A DNA stretch of 64,000 nt from Vannielia litorea (GTDB taxonomy: Bacteria > Pseudomonadota > Alphaproteobacteria > Rhodobacterales > Rhodobacteraceae), in the NCBI RefSeq assembly GCF_900142295.1, contig NZ_FSRL01000001.1, positions 1,922,001-1,986,000 of the forward strand, written 5' to 3'. Position 1 is the stretch's first letter; each line of letters opens with the position of its first letter. The notes beneath the pieces were generated by a model. That model saw only the letters and a list, made by a program, of their open reading frames with translations, had not been told where the DNA came from and made no database searches. A program made the translations under genes and the position numbers. This document shows, in pieces, positions 10,101-18,624 of the stretch.

Positions 10101-11531
10101 TCAGAGCCCCTTGGCCCGGTAGCTCGCGGCAACCTTCTGGATCGCGCAGATATAGGCCGCCGTCCGCAGGTCGTGCACATCGTCCCGGCCGTGCCACAGC
10201 TCGCGCATGGACTGGTAGGCCGCGCGCATGGTGTCATCCAGCCCCGAGCGCACCAGCTCCAGCTCGTCGGCGCCCCGCAGGTACTTCTCCTTGAAGTCCG
10301 GCCGCATCGACCAGGCATCGCCCAGGTAGCGGTCCAGCCGCTCCAGCTCGGCCACGATCAGCTCGTGCCGCGCCTCCTCCTGCCGCCGCTGCATCCGGCC
10401 GAACCGGATGTGGCTGAGGTTCTTCACCCACTCGAAGTAGGACACCGTCACGCCGCCCGCGTTGGCATACATATCGGGGATCATCACCACGCCCTTCTCG
10501 CGCAGGATCTCGTCGGCCCCCGCCGTGATCGGGCCGTTGGCGGCCTCGATGATGAGCGGCGCCTGGATCCGCGCGGCGTTCTCCATGTTGATCACCCCCT
10601 CCATCGCCGCCGGGATGAGGATGTCGCATGCCTCCTCCAGAACCTGCGCGCCATCGGTGGTGTTGCGGGCGTCCGGATAGCCGGTGACCCCGCCATGCTT
10701 GACGATCCAGGCCCGCACCGCCTCCACGTCGAGCCCGTTCTCGTTGAACAGCGCCCCGTCGTGCTCGATGATCCCGGTGATCTTGCAGCCATCCTCCTTT
10801 TGCAGGAACAGCGCCGCGTGATAGCCCACGTTGCCTAGGCCCTGCACGATCACCCGCTTGCCGTCGAGCTTGCCCTCCAGCTTGGCCTCCTTCACGTCCT
10901 CGGGATGGCGGAAGAACTCGCGCAGGGCATATTGCACGCCCCGCCCGGTGGCCTCGGTCCGGCCCTGGATGCCGCCCGCATTGGTGGGCTTGCCGGTCAC
11001 GCAGGCTGCGCCGTTGATGTCGGTGGTGTGCATCCGCTTGTACTGATCTGCGATCCAGGCCATCTCGCGCTCGCCGGTGCCCATGTCGGGGGCAGGCACG
11101 TTCTGCGCCGGGTTGATCAGGTCGCGCTTGATGAGCTCATAGGCGAACCGCCGGGTGATCCGCTCCAGCTCGTCCTCGTCATAGTCGCGCGGGTTGATGC
11201 AGAGCCCCCCCTTGGAGCCGCCGAAGGGCGCCTCGACCAGGGCGCATTTGTAGGTCATCAGCGCCGCCAGCGCCTCCACCTCGTCCTGGTTGACGCTGAG
11301 CGCGTAGCGGATGCCCCCCTTCACCGGCTCCATGTGCTCAGAATGCACCGAACGATACCCGGTGAAGGTGTGGATCTGCCCGCGCAGCCGCACCCCGAAC
11401 CGCACCGTATAGGTGGCGTTGCACACCCGGATCTTCTCCTCCAGCCCGGGCGGCAGATCCATCAGCGCCACCGCGCGGTTGAACATCATGTCGACGGATT
11501 GGCGGAAAGTGGGTTCGTTCTTGGGTGCCAT
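10101..11531 (-). CDS. gdhA: Glu/Leu/Phe/Val-family dehydrogenase, glutamate dehydrogenase
   Basis: Catalyses reversible oxidative deamination of L-glutamate to 2-oxoglutarate and ammonium with NAD(P). 476 aa from ATG 11531; the longer upstream frame has no family similarity. The dimerisation/catalytic domain contains GGIRY and the substrate site APFGGSKGGLCINP with the catalytic Lys. The Rossmann domain (about 220-400) contains VIVQGLGNVGYHAA (GxGxxG). The C-terminal part includes DMYANAGGVTVSYFEWVKN, typical of the family. Length fits hexameric 45-50 kDa GDHs. It is a single gene divergent from the TadG-like cluster. NAD versus NADP preference is not decided from sequence. Confidence 0.93.
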   Translation of the reverse strand: MAPKNEPTFRQSVDMMFNRAVALMDLPPGLEEKIRVCNATYTVRFGVRLRGQIHTFTGYRSVHSEHMEPVKGGIRYALSVNQDEVEALAALMTYKCALVEAPFGGSKGGLCINPRDYDEDELERITRRFAYELIKRDLINPAQNVPAPDMGTGEREMAWIADQYKRMHTTDINGAACVTGKPTNAGGIQGRTEATGRGVQYALREFFRHPEDVKEAKLEGKLDGKRVIVQGLGNVGYHAALFLQKEDGCKITGIIEHDGALFNENGLDVEAVRAWIVKHGGVTGYPDARNTTDGAQVLEEACDILIPAAMEGVINMENAARIQAPLIIEAANGPITAGADEILREKGVVMIPDMYANAGGVTVSYFEWVKNLSHIRFGRMQRRQEEARHELIVAELERLDRYLGDAWSMRPDFKEKYLRGADELELVRSGLDDTMRAAYQSMRELWHGRDDVHDLRTAAYICAIQKVAASYRAKGL

Positions 11532-11941
11532 GGCACGCCCTCCCTTGTCTTCGACCCGCGCGGCCTCCTGCCCCCCGGAATCGCTGTCGATGCTAACGGA
11601 GCGATGCCACAAGACCCATGAAAACTTCGTGTCGCTGCTCCGGGGCCCGCACCAGCCCCCTTTCCCGAATCAAAATGTGTCGAAACTGCCCGACTTGCGG
11701 CGGTTGACCCTGGGTAATCCGGCCATTCGGGCAGCGGACCCCAAAACAATGGGCGCCCCTTTCCGGCACTGTTTCCATTTCCGGCAGTCAATTTGTCCGG
11801 AACGGGGCGAAATCACCCCGAAATCCCCGCCGAAATCGCAAAAATAGCCAATTCTGCGAAAACCCTCTTCAAATGAGGCACGAATGTGCAGATATTGTTA
11901 CTCAACTCGGGTGGGGACCTGAAACAAGCAGTGCCCGCGCC
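11532..11941. other. Divergent intergenic region, gdh / first TadG-like gene
   Basis: 410 bp of less GC-rich DNA that must hold promoters for both divergent genes. The half next to the TadG-like gene shares blocks with the region before the second TadG-like gene: CTGTTTCCATTTCCG, TGACC(C/T)TGGGTAATC-like and ACTCGGGTGGGGACC. That suggests the upstream control region was duplicated with the gene. No coding frame is supported here. Confidence 0.5.
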
Positions 11942-13336
11942 ATGACCGAGACCCAGAACACCACCCGCACACTCAAGTCCCGCTTCGCCGCGTTTGCCCG
12001 CGAAGAAGACGGCGGCCTGCTCATCTTCTCCCTCTTCCTCTTCGTCTGCATGCTGCTCGCCGTGGGCATCGGCATCGACGTCATGCGCATCGAGATGGCC
12101 CGCACCCGGCTCCAGAACACCGCCGACGCCGCCGTGCTCGCCGCCGCCTCGATGGAGCAGCAGATGGACCCCACCTCCGTGGTCAACGACTACTTCGAGC
12201 GGGCCGGCCTCTCCGCCAACCTGACGGCGGTCACCGTCAACGGCGGCGCCAACTACAAGACCGTCACCGCCGAAACCAACACCCGCCTGCCGATGTACTT
12301 CCTCGGCATGGTCGGCATCGACAAGATGGAGGCCAGGTCGGCCGGCACCGCCACCGCGGGCTACACCGATGTCGAAGTGTCGATGGTGCTCGATATCACC
12401 GGCTCGATGGGCCAGAACAACAAGCTCGCCAACCTCAAGACCGCCGCCAACGATTTCGTCGACACCGTGCTCGACCCGTCCCAGCCCGGCTCCATCTCGC
12501 TCAGCCTGGTGCCCTACTCGGCCCAGGTGAACATCGGCGCCGACATGATCGGCCAGCTGAACGTGCCGCTGAAGCACGGCTACTCGCACTGCGTCGACTT
12601 CGAGGAAGCCGACTTCACCAGCGCCGCGCTCTCGCTGACCAAGCAGTACGAGCACATGCAGCACTTCCAGTATTACAGCTCGGCCACCACGCCCATCGAC
12701 AACCCGGGCTGCGTGCAGCACAGCTACGAGCGGGTCACGCCCTTCAGCCAGAACCCCGCCGCCCTCAAGGCCCAGATCAACCAGTTCCAGGCCCGCGCCA
12801 ATACCGCCATCCACCTCGGCATGAAGTGGGGCGTGGCGCTGCTCGATCCCTCGATGCAGCCGGTCGTCGCCAACCTCGCCGCCGCCGGCAAGGCCGACCC
12901 CTCCTTCTCCGGCCGCCCCTTCGCCTACGAGCGGTCCAACACCGCCAAGGTCGTGGTGCTCATGACCGACGGCGAAAACGTCAACACCACCCGGCTGAAG
13001 TCCCAGTATTACGACAGCACTCAGGAAATCGAGCGCTGGCACCAGACCTCGGTCATCGCCTACGCCAACTCCAAGGGCACCAACTGGGGCAACTACGTCA
13101 CCACCAAATACACCTCCACCAAGGCCGACTCGATGCTGGCCAACATCTGCGACGCCGCCAAGGCCAAGGGCATCATCGTCTACACCATCGGCTTCGAGGT
13201 GAGCACCCACAGCGGCAACGTGATGCGCAACTGCGCCTCCACCCCCTCGCACTACTTCGACGTGCAGGGCACCGAGATCTCCAGCGCCTTCGCCGCCATC
13301 GCCCGCAACATCAGCGCCCTGCGCCTCACCAACTGA
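11942..13336 (+). CDS. TadG-like pilus protein with von Willebrand A domain (copy 1)
   Basis: 464 aa from ATG 11942. A short basic/acidic leader ending FAREEDGG is followed by a membrane helix (about residues 28-48). Then comes the TadE/TadG motif with MEMARTRLQNTADAAVLAAA-like sequence (here IEMARTRLQNTADAAVLAAA). From about residue 140 a vWA domain begins with the MIDAS sequence VLDITGSMG and later VVVLMTDGEN. TadG-type proteins are minor components of tight-adherence (Flp) pili or related surface machinery and are held by the N-terminal helix. It is followed by two paralogues and by TadE- and TadF-like genes. No CpaF/TadB/TadC engine genes are in the window. A hairpin terminator follows. 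Confidence 0.85.
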   Translation: MTETQNTTRTLKSRFAAFAREEDGGLLIFSLFLFVCMLLAVGIGIDVMRIEMARTRLQNTADAAVLAAASMEQQMDPTSVVNDYFERAGLSANLTAVTVNGGANYKTVTAETNTRLPMYFLGMVGIDKMEARSAGTATAGYTDVEVSMVLDITGSMGQNNKLANLKTAANDFVDTVLDPSQPGSISLSLVPYSAQVNIGADMIGQLNVPLKHGYSHCVDFEEADFTSAALSLTKQYEHMQHFQYYSSATTPIDNPGCVQHSYERVTPFSQNPAALKAQINQFQARANTAIHLGMKWGVALLDPSMQPVVANLAAAGKADPSFSGRPFAYERSNTAKVVVLMTDGENVNTTRLKSQYYDSTQEIERWHQTSVIAYANSKGTNWGNYVTTKYTSTKADSMLANICDAAKAKGIIVYTIGFEVSTHSGNVMRNCASTPSHYFDVQGTEISSAFAAIARNISALRLTN

Positions 13337-13357
13337 CCGGCGCAGGATCGGGGGCGG

Positions 13358-13396
13358 AAGGCCCGCGCAGCCAGGGGAGGCCGCGCGGGCCTTCTC
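13358..13396 (+). terminator. Rho-independent-type terminator after TadG-like copy 1
   Basis: Perfect 11-bp inverted repeat, AAGGCCCGCGC (13358-13368) and GCGCGGGCCTT (13383-13393), 14-nt loop, then a short pyrimidine run (CTC). It lies 21 nt after the stop of the first TadG-like gene. It implies that copies 1 and 2 are transcribed as separate units. Confidence 0.65.
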
Positions 13397-13650
13397 ATGT
13401 CCGCGGGCCGGTCTCCGGCACCCCTGATTCCCCTCCCCCGCCACATTTGAAATCAACAATTTCCGCCATTGCGCGAACTGTTTCCAATTCCGAAAAGTGA
13501 CCCAGGGTAATCAAGGCGGTTTTGCCATGATTGTGGCCCGATCATGGGGATTTTGCGCCCTTTCGCCAATTTCCCTGACAAAACATGACCGAATTGGGGC
13601 AATATTGATTCAATACCCGGGTGGGGGCCCGAGTTTCGGCGGTGCATGCC

Positions 13651-15030
13651 ATGAAGAACATCCGGAAGACCACGCGGCTCGGCCGCTTCGCCCAGGAAGA
13701 AGACGGCGGCCTGGTCATCTTCTCCCTCTTCCTTTTCGTCTGCATGTTGCTCGCCGTGGGCATCGGCATCGACGTCATGCGCACCGAGATGGCCCGCACC
13801 CGGCTTCAGAACACCGCCGACGCCGCCGTGCTCGCCGCCGCCGCGATGGAGCAGGATCTCTCCCCCGAGGCCGTCGTGCGGGATTACTTCGAGCGGGCCG
13901 GCCTCAGCGCCAACCTCACCGGCGTCAGCGTGACCGCGGGCGTCAACCACAAGACCGTCACCGCCCAGACCAACACCAACCTGCCGATGTTCTTCCTCGG
14001 CATGGTCGGCATCGACAAGATGGAGGCCAGGTCGGCCGGCACCGCCACCGCGGGCTATACCGACGTGGAGGTCAGCCTGGTGCTCGACATCACCGGCTCG
14101 ATGGGCCGCAACAACAAGCTGCCCAACCTGAAGAACGCCGCCAACGACTTCGTCGACACCATCCTCGACCCCACCCAGCCCGGCTCCATTTCGCTCAGCC
14201 TCGTGCCCTACTCCGCACAGGTCAACATCGGCCCCGAGATGATCGGCCAGCTCAACGTGCCGCTCGCCCACGGCTACTCGCACTGCGTGGATTTCGAGCC
14301 CGAGGACTTCAACAGCGCCGCCGTATCGCTGACCAAGCAATACGCGCACATGCAGCACTTCCAGTATTACAGCTCCGCCACCACGCCGATCGACAACCCC
14401 GGCTGCGTGCAGCAGGAGTTCGAGCGCGTGACCGCCTTCAGCCAGAACGCCACGGCGCTGAAGGCCCAGATCAACCAGTTCGAGGCCCGCGCCAACACCG
14501 CCATCCACCTCGGGATGAAGTGGGGCGTGGCTCTGCTCGATCCCTCCATGCAGCCGGTCGTCGCCAACCTCGCCGCGGCCGGCAAGGCCGACAGCGCCTT
14601 CGTCGGCCAGCCCTACGCCTACGGCCGCTCCAATACCCAGAAGATCGTCGTGCTGATGACCGATGGCGAGAACGTCAACACCACCCGGCTGAAGCCGCAG
14701 TATTACGACTCCGGCGACGAGATCCTGCGCTGGCACCAGCAGTCGGTCAACGCCTACGCCGCCACGCAGGGCCGCAACTACAGCTACTACACCACCACCA
14801 AATACACCTCCACGCTGGCGGACTCGATGCTCGAGGATATCTGCGACGCGGCCAAGGCCCAGGGGATCACGGTCTTCACGGTCGGCTTCGAGGTCACCGC
14901 CCACAGCGGCAACGTGATGCGCAACTGCGCCTCCACCCCCTCGCATTACTTCGATGTCGAAGGCACAGAGATCTCCGACGCCTTCGCCGCCATCGCGCGC
15001 CAGATCAGCACGCTGCGGCTGACCAATTGA
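13651..15030 (+). CDS. TadG-like pilus protein with vWA domain (copy 2)
   Basis: 459 aa from ATG 13651 (MKNIRKTTRLGRFAQEEDGG). A GTG at 13621 would add 10 residues. It is very close to copy 1 along its length: the same membrane helix, RTEMARTRLQNTADAAVLAA, SLVLDITGSMG for the MIDAS site, a GYSHCVDFE segment, KIVVLMTDGENVNTTRL, and an identical ending (ISTLRLTN against ISALRLTN). Differences are scattered substitutions, most in the region after the helix and around residues 345-385. This pattern marks a duplication that is not very recent, not an assembly repeat. It is separated from copy 1 by a terminator and its own upstream region. Confidence 0.85.
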   Translation: MKNIRKTTRLGRFAQEEDGGLVIFSLFLFVCMLLAVGIGIDVMRTEMARTRLQNTADAAVLAAAAMEQDLSPEAVVRDYFERAGLSANLTGVSVTAGVNHKTVTAQTNTNLPMFFLGMVGIDKMEARSAGTATAGYTDVEVSLVLDITGSMGRNNKLPNLKNAANDFVDTILDPTQPGSISLSLVPYSAQVNIGPEMIGQLNVPLAHGYSHCVDFEPEDFNSAAVSLTKQYAHMQHFQYYSSATTPIDNPGCVQQEFERVTAFSQNATALKAQINQFEARANTAIHLGMKWGVALLDPSMQPVVANLAAAGKADSAFVGQPYAYGRSNTQKIVVLMTDGENVNTTRLKPQYYDSGDEILRWHQQSVNAYAATQGRNYSYYTTTKYTSTLADSMLEDICDAAKAQGITVFTVGFEVTAHSGNVMRNCASTPSHYFDVEGTEISDAFAAIARQISTLRLTN

Positions 15031-15254
15031 GCGTGGCCGGGCCATGAATATCCACCCCGCACGCCGGCTTCTCCCGGCGCCGCACGCCCCGCTAACCCGC
15101 TATGGTTGTGGCGAGAAACCTGATTTGGGGCAGGCTTTCGCCCCATTTTCGACACCCTCATCCCGGCAAATGCCAAGGCGCGACCTGCGTCCGGTGCCTG
15201 GCATGATGCCCGTTCCGGATCTGGTCATGCAAACAGTGCAGAGGACCAGCCGGG

Positions 15255-16691
15255 ATGGCACAGATGACCGATCTGAAAACCGCGGGGGCGGACGAAACTC
15301 AGGCCAATGCGGGCTTCCGCAATCGCCTGAAACGCTTCGCGGACGAGAGCGAGGGCAGCTTCGTTGTCTTCTCGCTCTTCCTGCTGGTGTGCATGATGCT
15401 GGCCGTCGGGATCGCGGTTGATGTCATGCGCTTCGAGCTGACCCGCACCAAGCTCCAGAACACCCTCGACCGGGCGGTGCTCGCCGCGGCCGACATGGAC
15501 CAGACGCTCGAACCCGAGGCCGTGGTCGCCGACTACTTCGAGAAGGCCGGCCTGGGCAACTTCAACATCGACATCTCCGTCGACGAGGGCCTGAACTTCC
15601 GCAACGTCTCCGCCTCCACCGAGGCCGAGATCCGCACCCTGCTGATGAGCCTCGTGGGCATCAACAACTTCACCGCCCCCGCCTCCAGCACCGCCGAAGA
15701 GCGGGTGTCGAACGTGGAGATCAGCATGGTGCTCGACATCTCCGGTTCGATGGGCTCCAACGACAAGATCGAAAACCTCCGCGTCGCCGCCAGGGAGTTC
15801 ATCGACTCCGTGGTTGTCGATGACGCCGAGGGCCAGATCTCCCTGTCGCTGGTGCCCTACACCGCCCAGGTCAACGCCGGGCCCAACATCTTCAACCAGC
15901 TGAACAAAAGCAGCAACGGCCGGCACAACTACTCGCACTGCATCGACTTCGACTCGTCGGACTTCAACACCACGACCATCTCGATGACGAAGAGCTATCA
16001 GCAGATGCAGCACTTCGAGTGGTCCTCCGAGGACTACCGCCCGATCAGGAACCCAGGCTGCCCGATGCAGGACTACGAGCGCATCGTGCCCCTGAGCAAG
16101 AACACCACCGAGCTGAAGAACACGATCAACAACTACCGCGCCCGCGCCAACACCGCGATCCACCTCGGCATGAAGTGGGGCACCGCCCTGCTCGACCCCT
16201 CTATGCGCAACATCGTCAACACCCTTGAAGCCAGCGGCGTGGTGGATGACGAGTTCCGCGGCCGCCCGGCCGACTACGACGACGAGGAAACCCTCAAGGT
16301 CGTGGTGCTGATGACCGACGGCGAGAACGTCGATACCTACCGGATCCAGGACTGGGCCTACAACTCCAGCTCCGAGTACCAGCACTGGGACAACTACTCC
16401 CTCTGGTACTACCTCTACCGCTACGTGAACTCGCGCAACCGCGGCCAGTACTACTACCGCAAGTACTCCTCCGAGCAGGCCGACTCGATGCTCGACAACA
16501 TCTGCACCGCGGCCAAGACCGCCGGGATCACGGTGTTCACCATCGGCTTCGAGGTCACCAACTACTCCGCGGGCGTCATGCAGAACTGCGCCTCTTCGCC
16601 GTCGCACTTCTTCCGGGTGGAGGGCACCGAGATTTCCGAGGCTTTCTCCGCGATCGCCCGGCAGATCAACCAGCTGCGTCTGATCAACTGA
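15255..16691 (+). CDS. TadG-like pilus protein with vWA domain (copy 3, diverged)
   Basis: 478 aa from ATG 15255. Same plan as copies 1 and 2: leader, membrane helix near residues 36-56, FELTRTKLQNTLDRAVLAAA, then a vWA domain with the canonical MIDAS sequence MVLDISGSMG (Ser where copies 1 and 2 have Thr). It shares NYSHCIDFD and VVVLMTDGENVDTYR. A Tyr-rich insert lies around residues 385-415. It ends INQLRLIN. Its stop overlaps the next ATG (TGATG at 16689-16693), so it is co-translated with the TadE-like gene, whereas copies 1 and 2 stand alone. This may be the ancestral member of the family. Confidence 0.87.
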   Translation: MAQMTDLKTAGADETQANAGFRNRLKRFADESEGSFVVFSLFLLVCMMLAVGIAVDVMRFELTRTKLQNTLDRAVLAAADMDQTLEPEAVVADYFEKAGLGNFNIDISVDEGLNFRNVSASTEAEIRTLLMSLVGINNFTAPASSTAEERVSNVEISMVLDISGSMGSNDKIENLRVAAREFIDSVVVDDAEGQISLSLVPYTAQVNAGPNIFNQLNKSSNGRHNYSHCIDFDSSDFNTTTISMTKSYQQMQHFEWSSEDYRPIRNPGCPMQDYERIVPLSKNTTELKNTINNYRARANTAIHLGMKWGTALLDPSMRNIVNTLEASGVVDDEFRGRPADYDDEETLKVVVLMTDGENVDTYRIQDWAYNSSSEYQHWDNYSLWYYLYRYVNSRNRGQYYYRKYSSEQADSMLDNICTAAKTAGITVFTIGFEVTNYSAGVMQNCASSPSHFFRVEGTEISEAFSAIARQINQLRLIN

Positions 16692-17278
16692 TGGGGAGCC
16701 CCGAGATGCACGCAGACAGATTCAAAGGGGGGCGGCTGGCACGGCTGGCCGCCCGTCTCCGGCGCTACCGCTCCCGCGAGGACGGCAACGCCACCATCGA
16801 GTTCGTCATCCTCTTTCCGGTCTTCATCATCCTGTTCCTCTCCTGCTTCGAGGTCGGCATGCTGATGACCCGCCAGGTGATGCTGGAGCGTGCGCTCGAT
16901 CTTTCGGTCCGCGGCCTGCGCCTCGGCCACTGGTCGCCGCCCACCCACCAGGAACTCAAGGAGAGCATCTGCGAGCGTGCCGGGATCATCCCCGACTGCA
17001 TGAACTCGCTCCTGATCGAGCTCCAGCCGGTCTCCAAGTCCACCTGGACCCCGCTGCCCGACCAGGCCACCTGCAGCGACAAGTCCGCGCCGGTGCAGCC
17101 GGTCACCACCTTCCATGGCGGCACCGAGAACGAGATGATGCTGGTGCGCGCCTGCGCCGTGATGAAGCCCTTCTTCCGGTCCACCGCCTACGGCATGCGC
17201 CTGCCGCTGATCGACGGCGAGAACTACGCGCTGGTGTCGACCTCGGCTTTCGTCAACGAACCTGGCGCAGGGAGCTGA
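16691..17278 (+). CDS. TadE-like pseudopilin/minor pilin
   Basis: 195 aa from ATG 16691, overlapping the previous stop; an ATG at 16706 (MHADRF) is an alternative start. A basic leader is followed by YRSREDGNATIEFVILFPVF, the TadE motif: a Gly-Asn/Ala-Thr-Ile-Glu-Phe helix start with the conserved Glu at position 5 of the hydrophobic segment (about residues 38-60). The rest is a periplasmic domain with several Cys residues that may form disulfides. TadE-type proteins are processed by TadV-like prepilin peptidases and join Flp pilus assembly at the inner membrane. The next gene starts 4 nt after its stop. Confidence 0.85.
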   Translation: MGSPEMHADRFKGGRLARLAARLRRYRSREDGNATIEFVILFPVFIILFLSCFEVGMLMTRQVMLERALDLSVRGLRLGHWSPPTHQELKESICERAGIIPDCMNSLLIELQPVSKSTWTPLPDQATCSDKSAPVQPVTTFHGGTENEMMLVRACAVMKPFFRSTAYGMRLPLIDGENYALVSTSAFVNEPGAGS

Positions 17279-17282
17279 TGAC

Positions 17283-17858
17283 ATGACCCTGTTCGCAACC
17301 CTCCGCCGCCGCCTCGCCACCTTCGCCGAAGATGCCCGCGGCTCGCTCTCGGTCGAAGCCGCGCTGATCCTGCCGCTGCTCTGCTGGTTCTACGTCTCGG
17401 CCTTCGTCTGGTTCGACGCCTACAAGACCCAGAACGTGAACCTGAAGGCCACCTACACCCTGGCCGACATGCTCTCGCGCGAGACCGACCCGGTCACCGA
17501 GACCTACCTGAAGGGCTTGAAAACGGTCTACGGCTACCTGTCCAACACCCGCCATCCCAGCTGGATGCGGGTAACCACGGTGAACTGCATGTCGAACTGC
17601 GACAGCGACTCGCGCCACCTCCACGTCGACTGGTCCTACGCGACCGACGGCAACGCGGTGCTCGACCACGCCACGATCTCTGGCTACTACGACAAGATCC
17701 CGTTCATGGCCCAGGGCGACACGGTGATCCTGCTCGAGACCTACATGGATTACAAACCGCTGTTCAACGCGGGCATCCCGGCCACCACCTTCGAGAACTA
17801 CGTGGTCACCCGGCCCCGCTTCGCACCGCAGTTGCTCTACGCCGGCGCCGGCAGCTGA
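17283..17858 (+). CDS. TadF/TadE-like pilus assembly protein
   Basis: 191 aa. N-terminus FAEDARGSLSVEAALILPLLC is the TadE/TadF motif (G-S-x-S-V-E-A then a hydrophobic helix, about residues 19-42). The conserved Glu lies just inside the helix start. The remainder is extracytoplasmic with a CMSNCDSD cysteine pair. It is the last gene of a tadG3-tadE-tadF operon with 4-nt spacing and is followed by a strong terminator. Role: minor pilin or assembly factor of a Tad-type or related envelope system; partners must be encoded elsewhere. Confidence 0.83.
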   Translation: MTLFATLRRRLATFAEDARGSLSVEAALILPLLCWFYVSAFVWFDAYKTQNVNLKATYTLADMLSRETDPVTETYLKGLKTVYGYLSNTRHPSWMRVTTVNCMSNCDSDSRHLHVDWSYATDGNAVLDHATISGYYDKIPFMAQGDTVILLETYMDYKPLFNAGIPATTFENYVVTRPRFAPQLLYAGAGS

Positions 17859-17890
17859 CCGGGCCGCCCCCGGCCGAAATCCACGCGCGG

Positions 17891-17921
17891 ACGGACGGTT
17901 AACCCCGTCCGTTTTGCATTT
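17891..17921 (+). terminator. Rho-independent terminator of tadG3-tadE-tadF operon
   Basis: Stem CGGACGG (17892-17898) and CCGTCCG (17905-17911), 6-nt loop TTAACC, then TTTT and a TTTGCATTTCT-type T-rich run. It lies 33 nt after the tadF stop. The flanking A17891/T17912 extend the stem to 8 bp. Confidence 0.75.
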
Positions 17922-17930
17922 CTGCATATG

Positions 17931-17969
17931 TATGGGTTGTGCATGGGTTGTGTACCGGTTGTGTATCAC
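17931..17969 (+). repeat. 11-bp direct-repeat element, copy 1
   Basis: Three tandem 11-bp units: TATGGGTTGTG, CATGGGTTGTG, TACCGGTTGTG, then TATCAC. They are preceded by TTTTGCATTT just after the terminator of the tad operon. A second copy in the opposite genomic orientation is at 49582-49631. The 11-bp period places TTGTG on one face of the helix, as expected for cooperative protein binding. Function unknown. Confidence 0.7.
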
Positions 17970-17980
17970 CTCTTTCGTGG

Positions 17981-18490
17981 TTAACGCCGGTCCGCACCCT
18001 CTTCGTCCGGGGATTTCTGCAAAGCCAATTCGGCCATCGCGGCCTCTATGATCTGCCCCATCGCCTTGCCCGCTGCCGGGTGCACCACACCGCCCACGGC
18101 CACCGTCCGGCCGCGCACCCACCACAGGCCAGGCGCCCAGCCAAACTGCTGTTTTTCCCTCATTTTCAGAACAAACCCGCCTGCCGGTTTCATCGCGAAG
18201 GCGCCGCGCTCCACCCGGTCGATCTGCTCCAGCCGGGCCAGCACGCGCCCGCCCTCGACCACCAGAGCGCCGTCGCGCAGCACCAGCTCGCCCTCGGTCG
18301 CCTGCCACAACCAGACGCCCATCCCTACAACGCCCCCCGCCAGCCCCACCAGAACCACCCGAACCCCAAGCGGCCCGTCCCCGGAAAAACCCATTTTGAA
18401 CAAGACGTAAGCCAGCAAACCGAACATGGCTGCGGCGAAGATCCGGCGCAGCAGCGAGGCGCCGATGCGGAAGTCGGGAAGCTCTGTCAT
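17981..18490 (-). CDS. Two-helix membrane protein with PH-like domain, unknown function
   Basis: 169 aa. Two membrane helices (about residues 17-33 and 43-62) are followed by about 100 residues of short beta strands ('GELVLRDGALVVEGGRVLARL', read as several strands), ending in a charged tail. The layout, two helices then a small beta domain, resembles bacterial PH (bPH2/YdbT-like) membrane proteins, but the match is weak. It is convergent with the tad operon, with the 11-bp repeat element between them. No conserved operon partner. Confidence 0.6.
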   Translation of the reverse strand: MTELPDFRIGASLLRRIFAAAMFGLLAYVLFKMGFSGDGPLGVRVVLVGLAGGVVGMGVWLWQATEGELVLRDGALVVEGGRVLARLEQIDRVERGAFAMKPAGGFVLKMREKQQFGWAPGLWWVRGRTVAVGGVVHPAAGKAMGQIIEAAMAELALQKSPDEEGADRR

Positions 18491-18624
18491 GCCCTCTCAT
18501 AGCAGGCCCGGAGCGCGGCGCAATCCTGTGCGCGAATGCACGCAGGTCAGGCAGGCGGCGCATATCTGCGCTCATTGCTGCAACCCCACCGCCTCCCTAT
18601 CTTCAAGGGCGAAAGGAGACCGCC

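Noticed and set aside
11942..15030. Assembly duplication of the first two TadG-like genes
   Set aside because: The copies differ by many scattered substitutions and have different flanking sequence, so both are real.
17931..17969. CRISPR array
   Set aside because: Units of 11 bp are directly tandem without spacers, and no cas genes are present.
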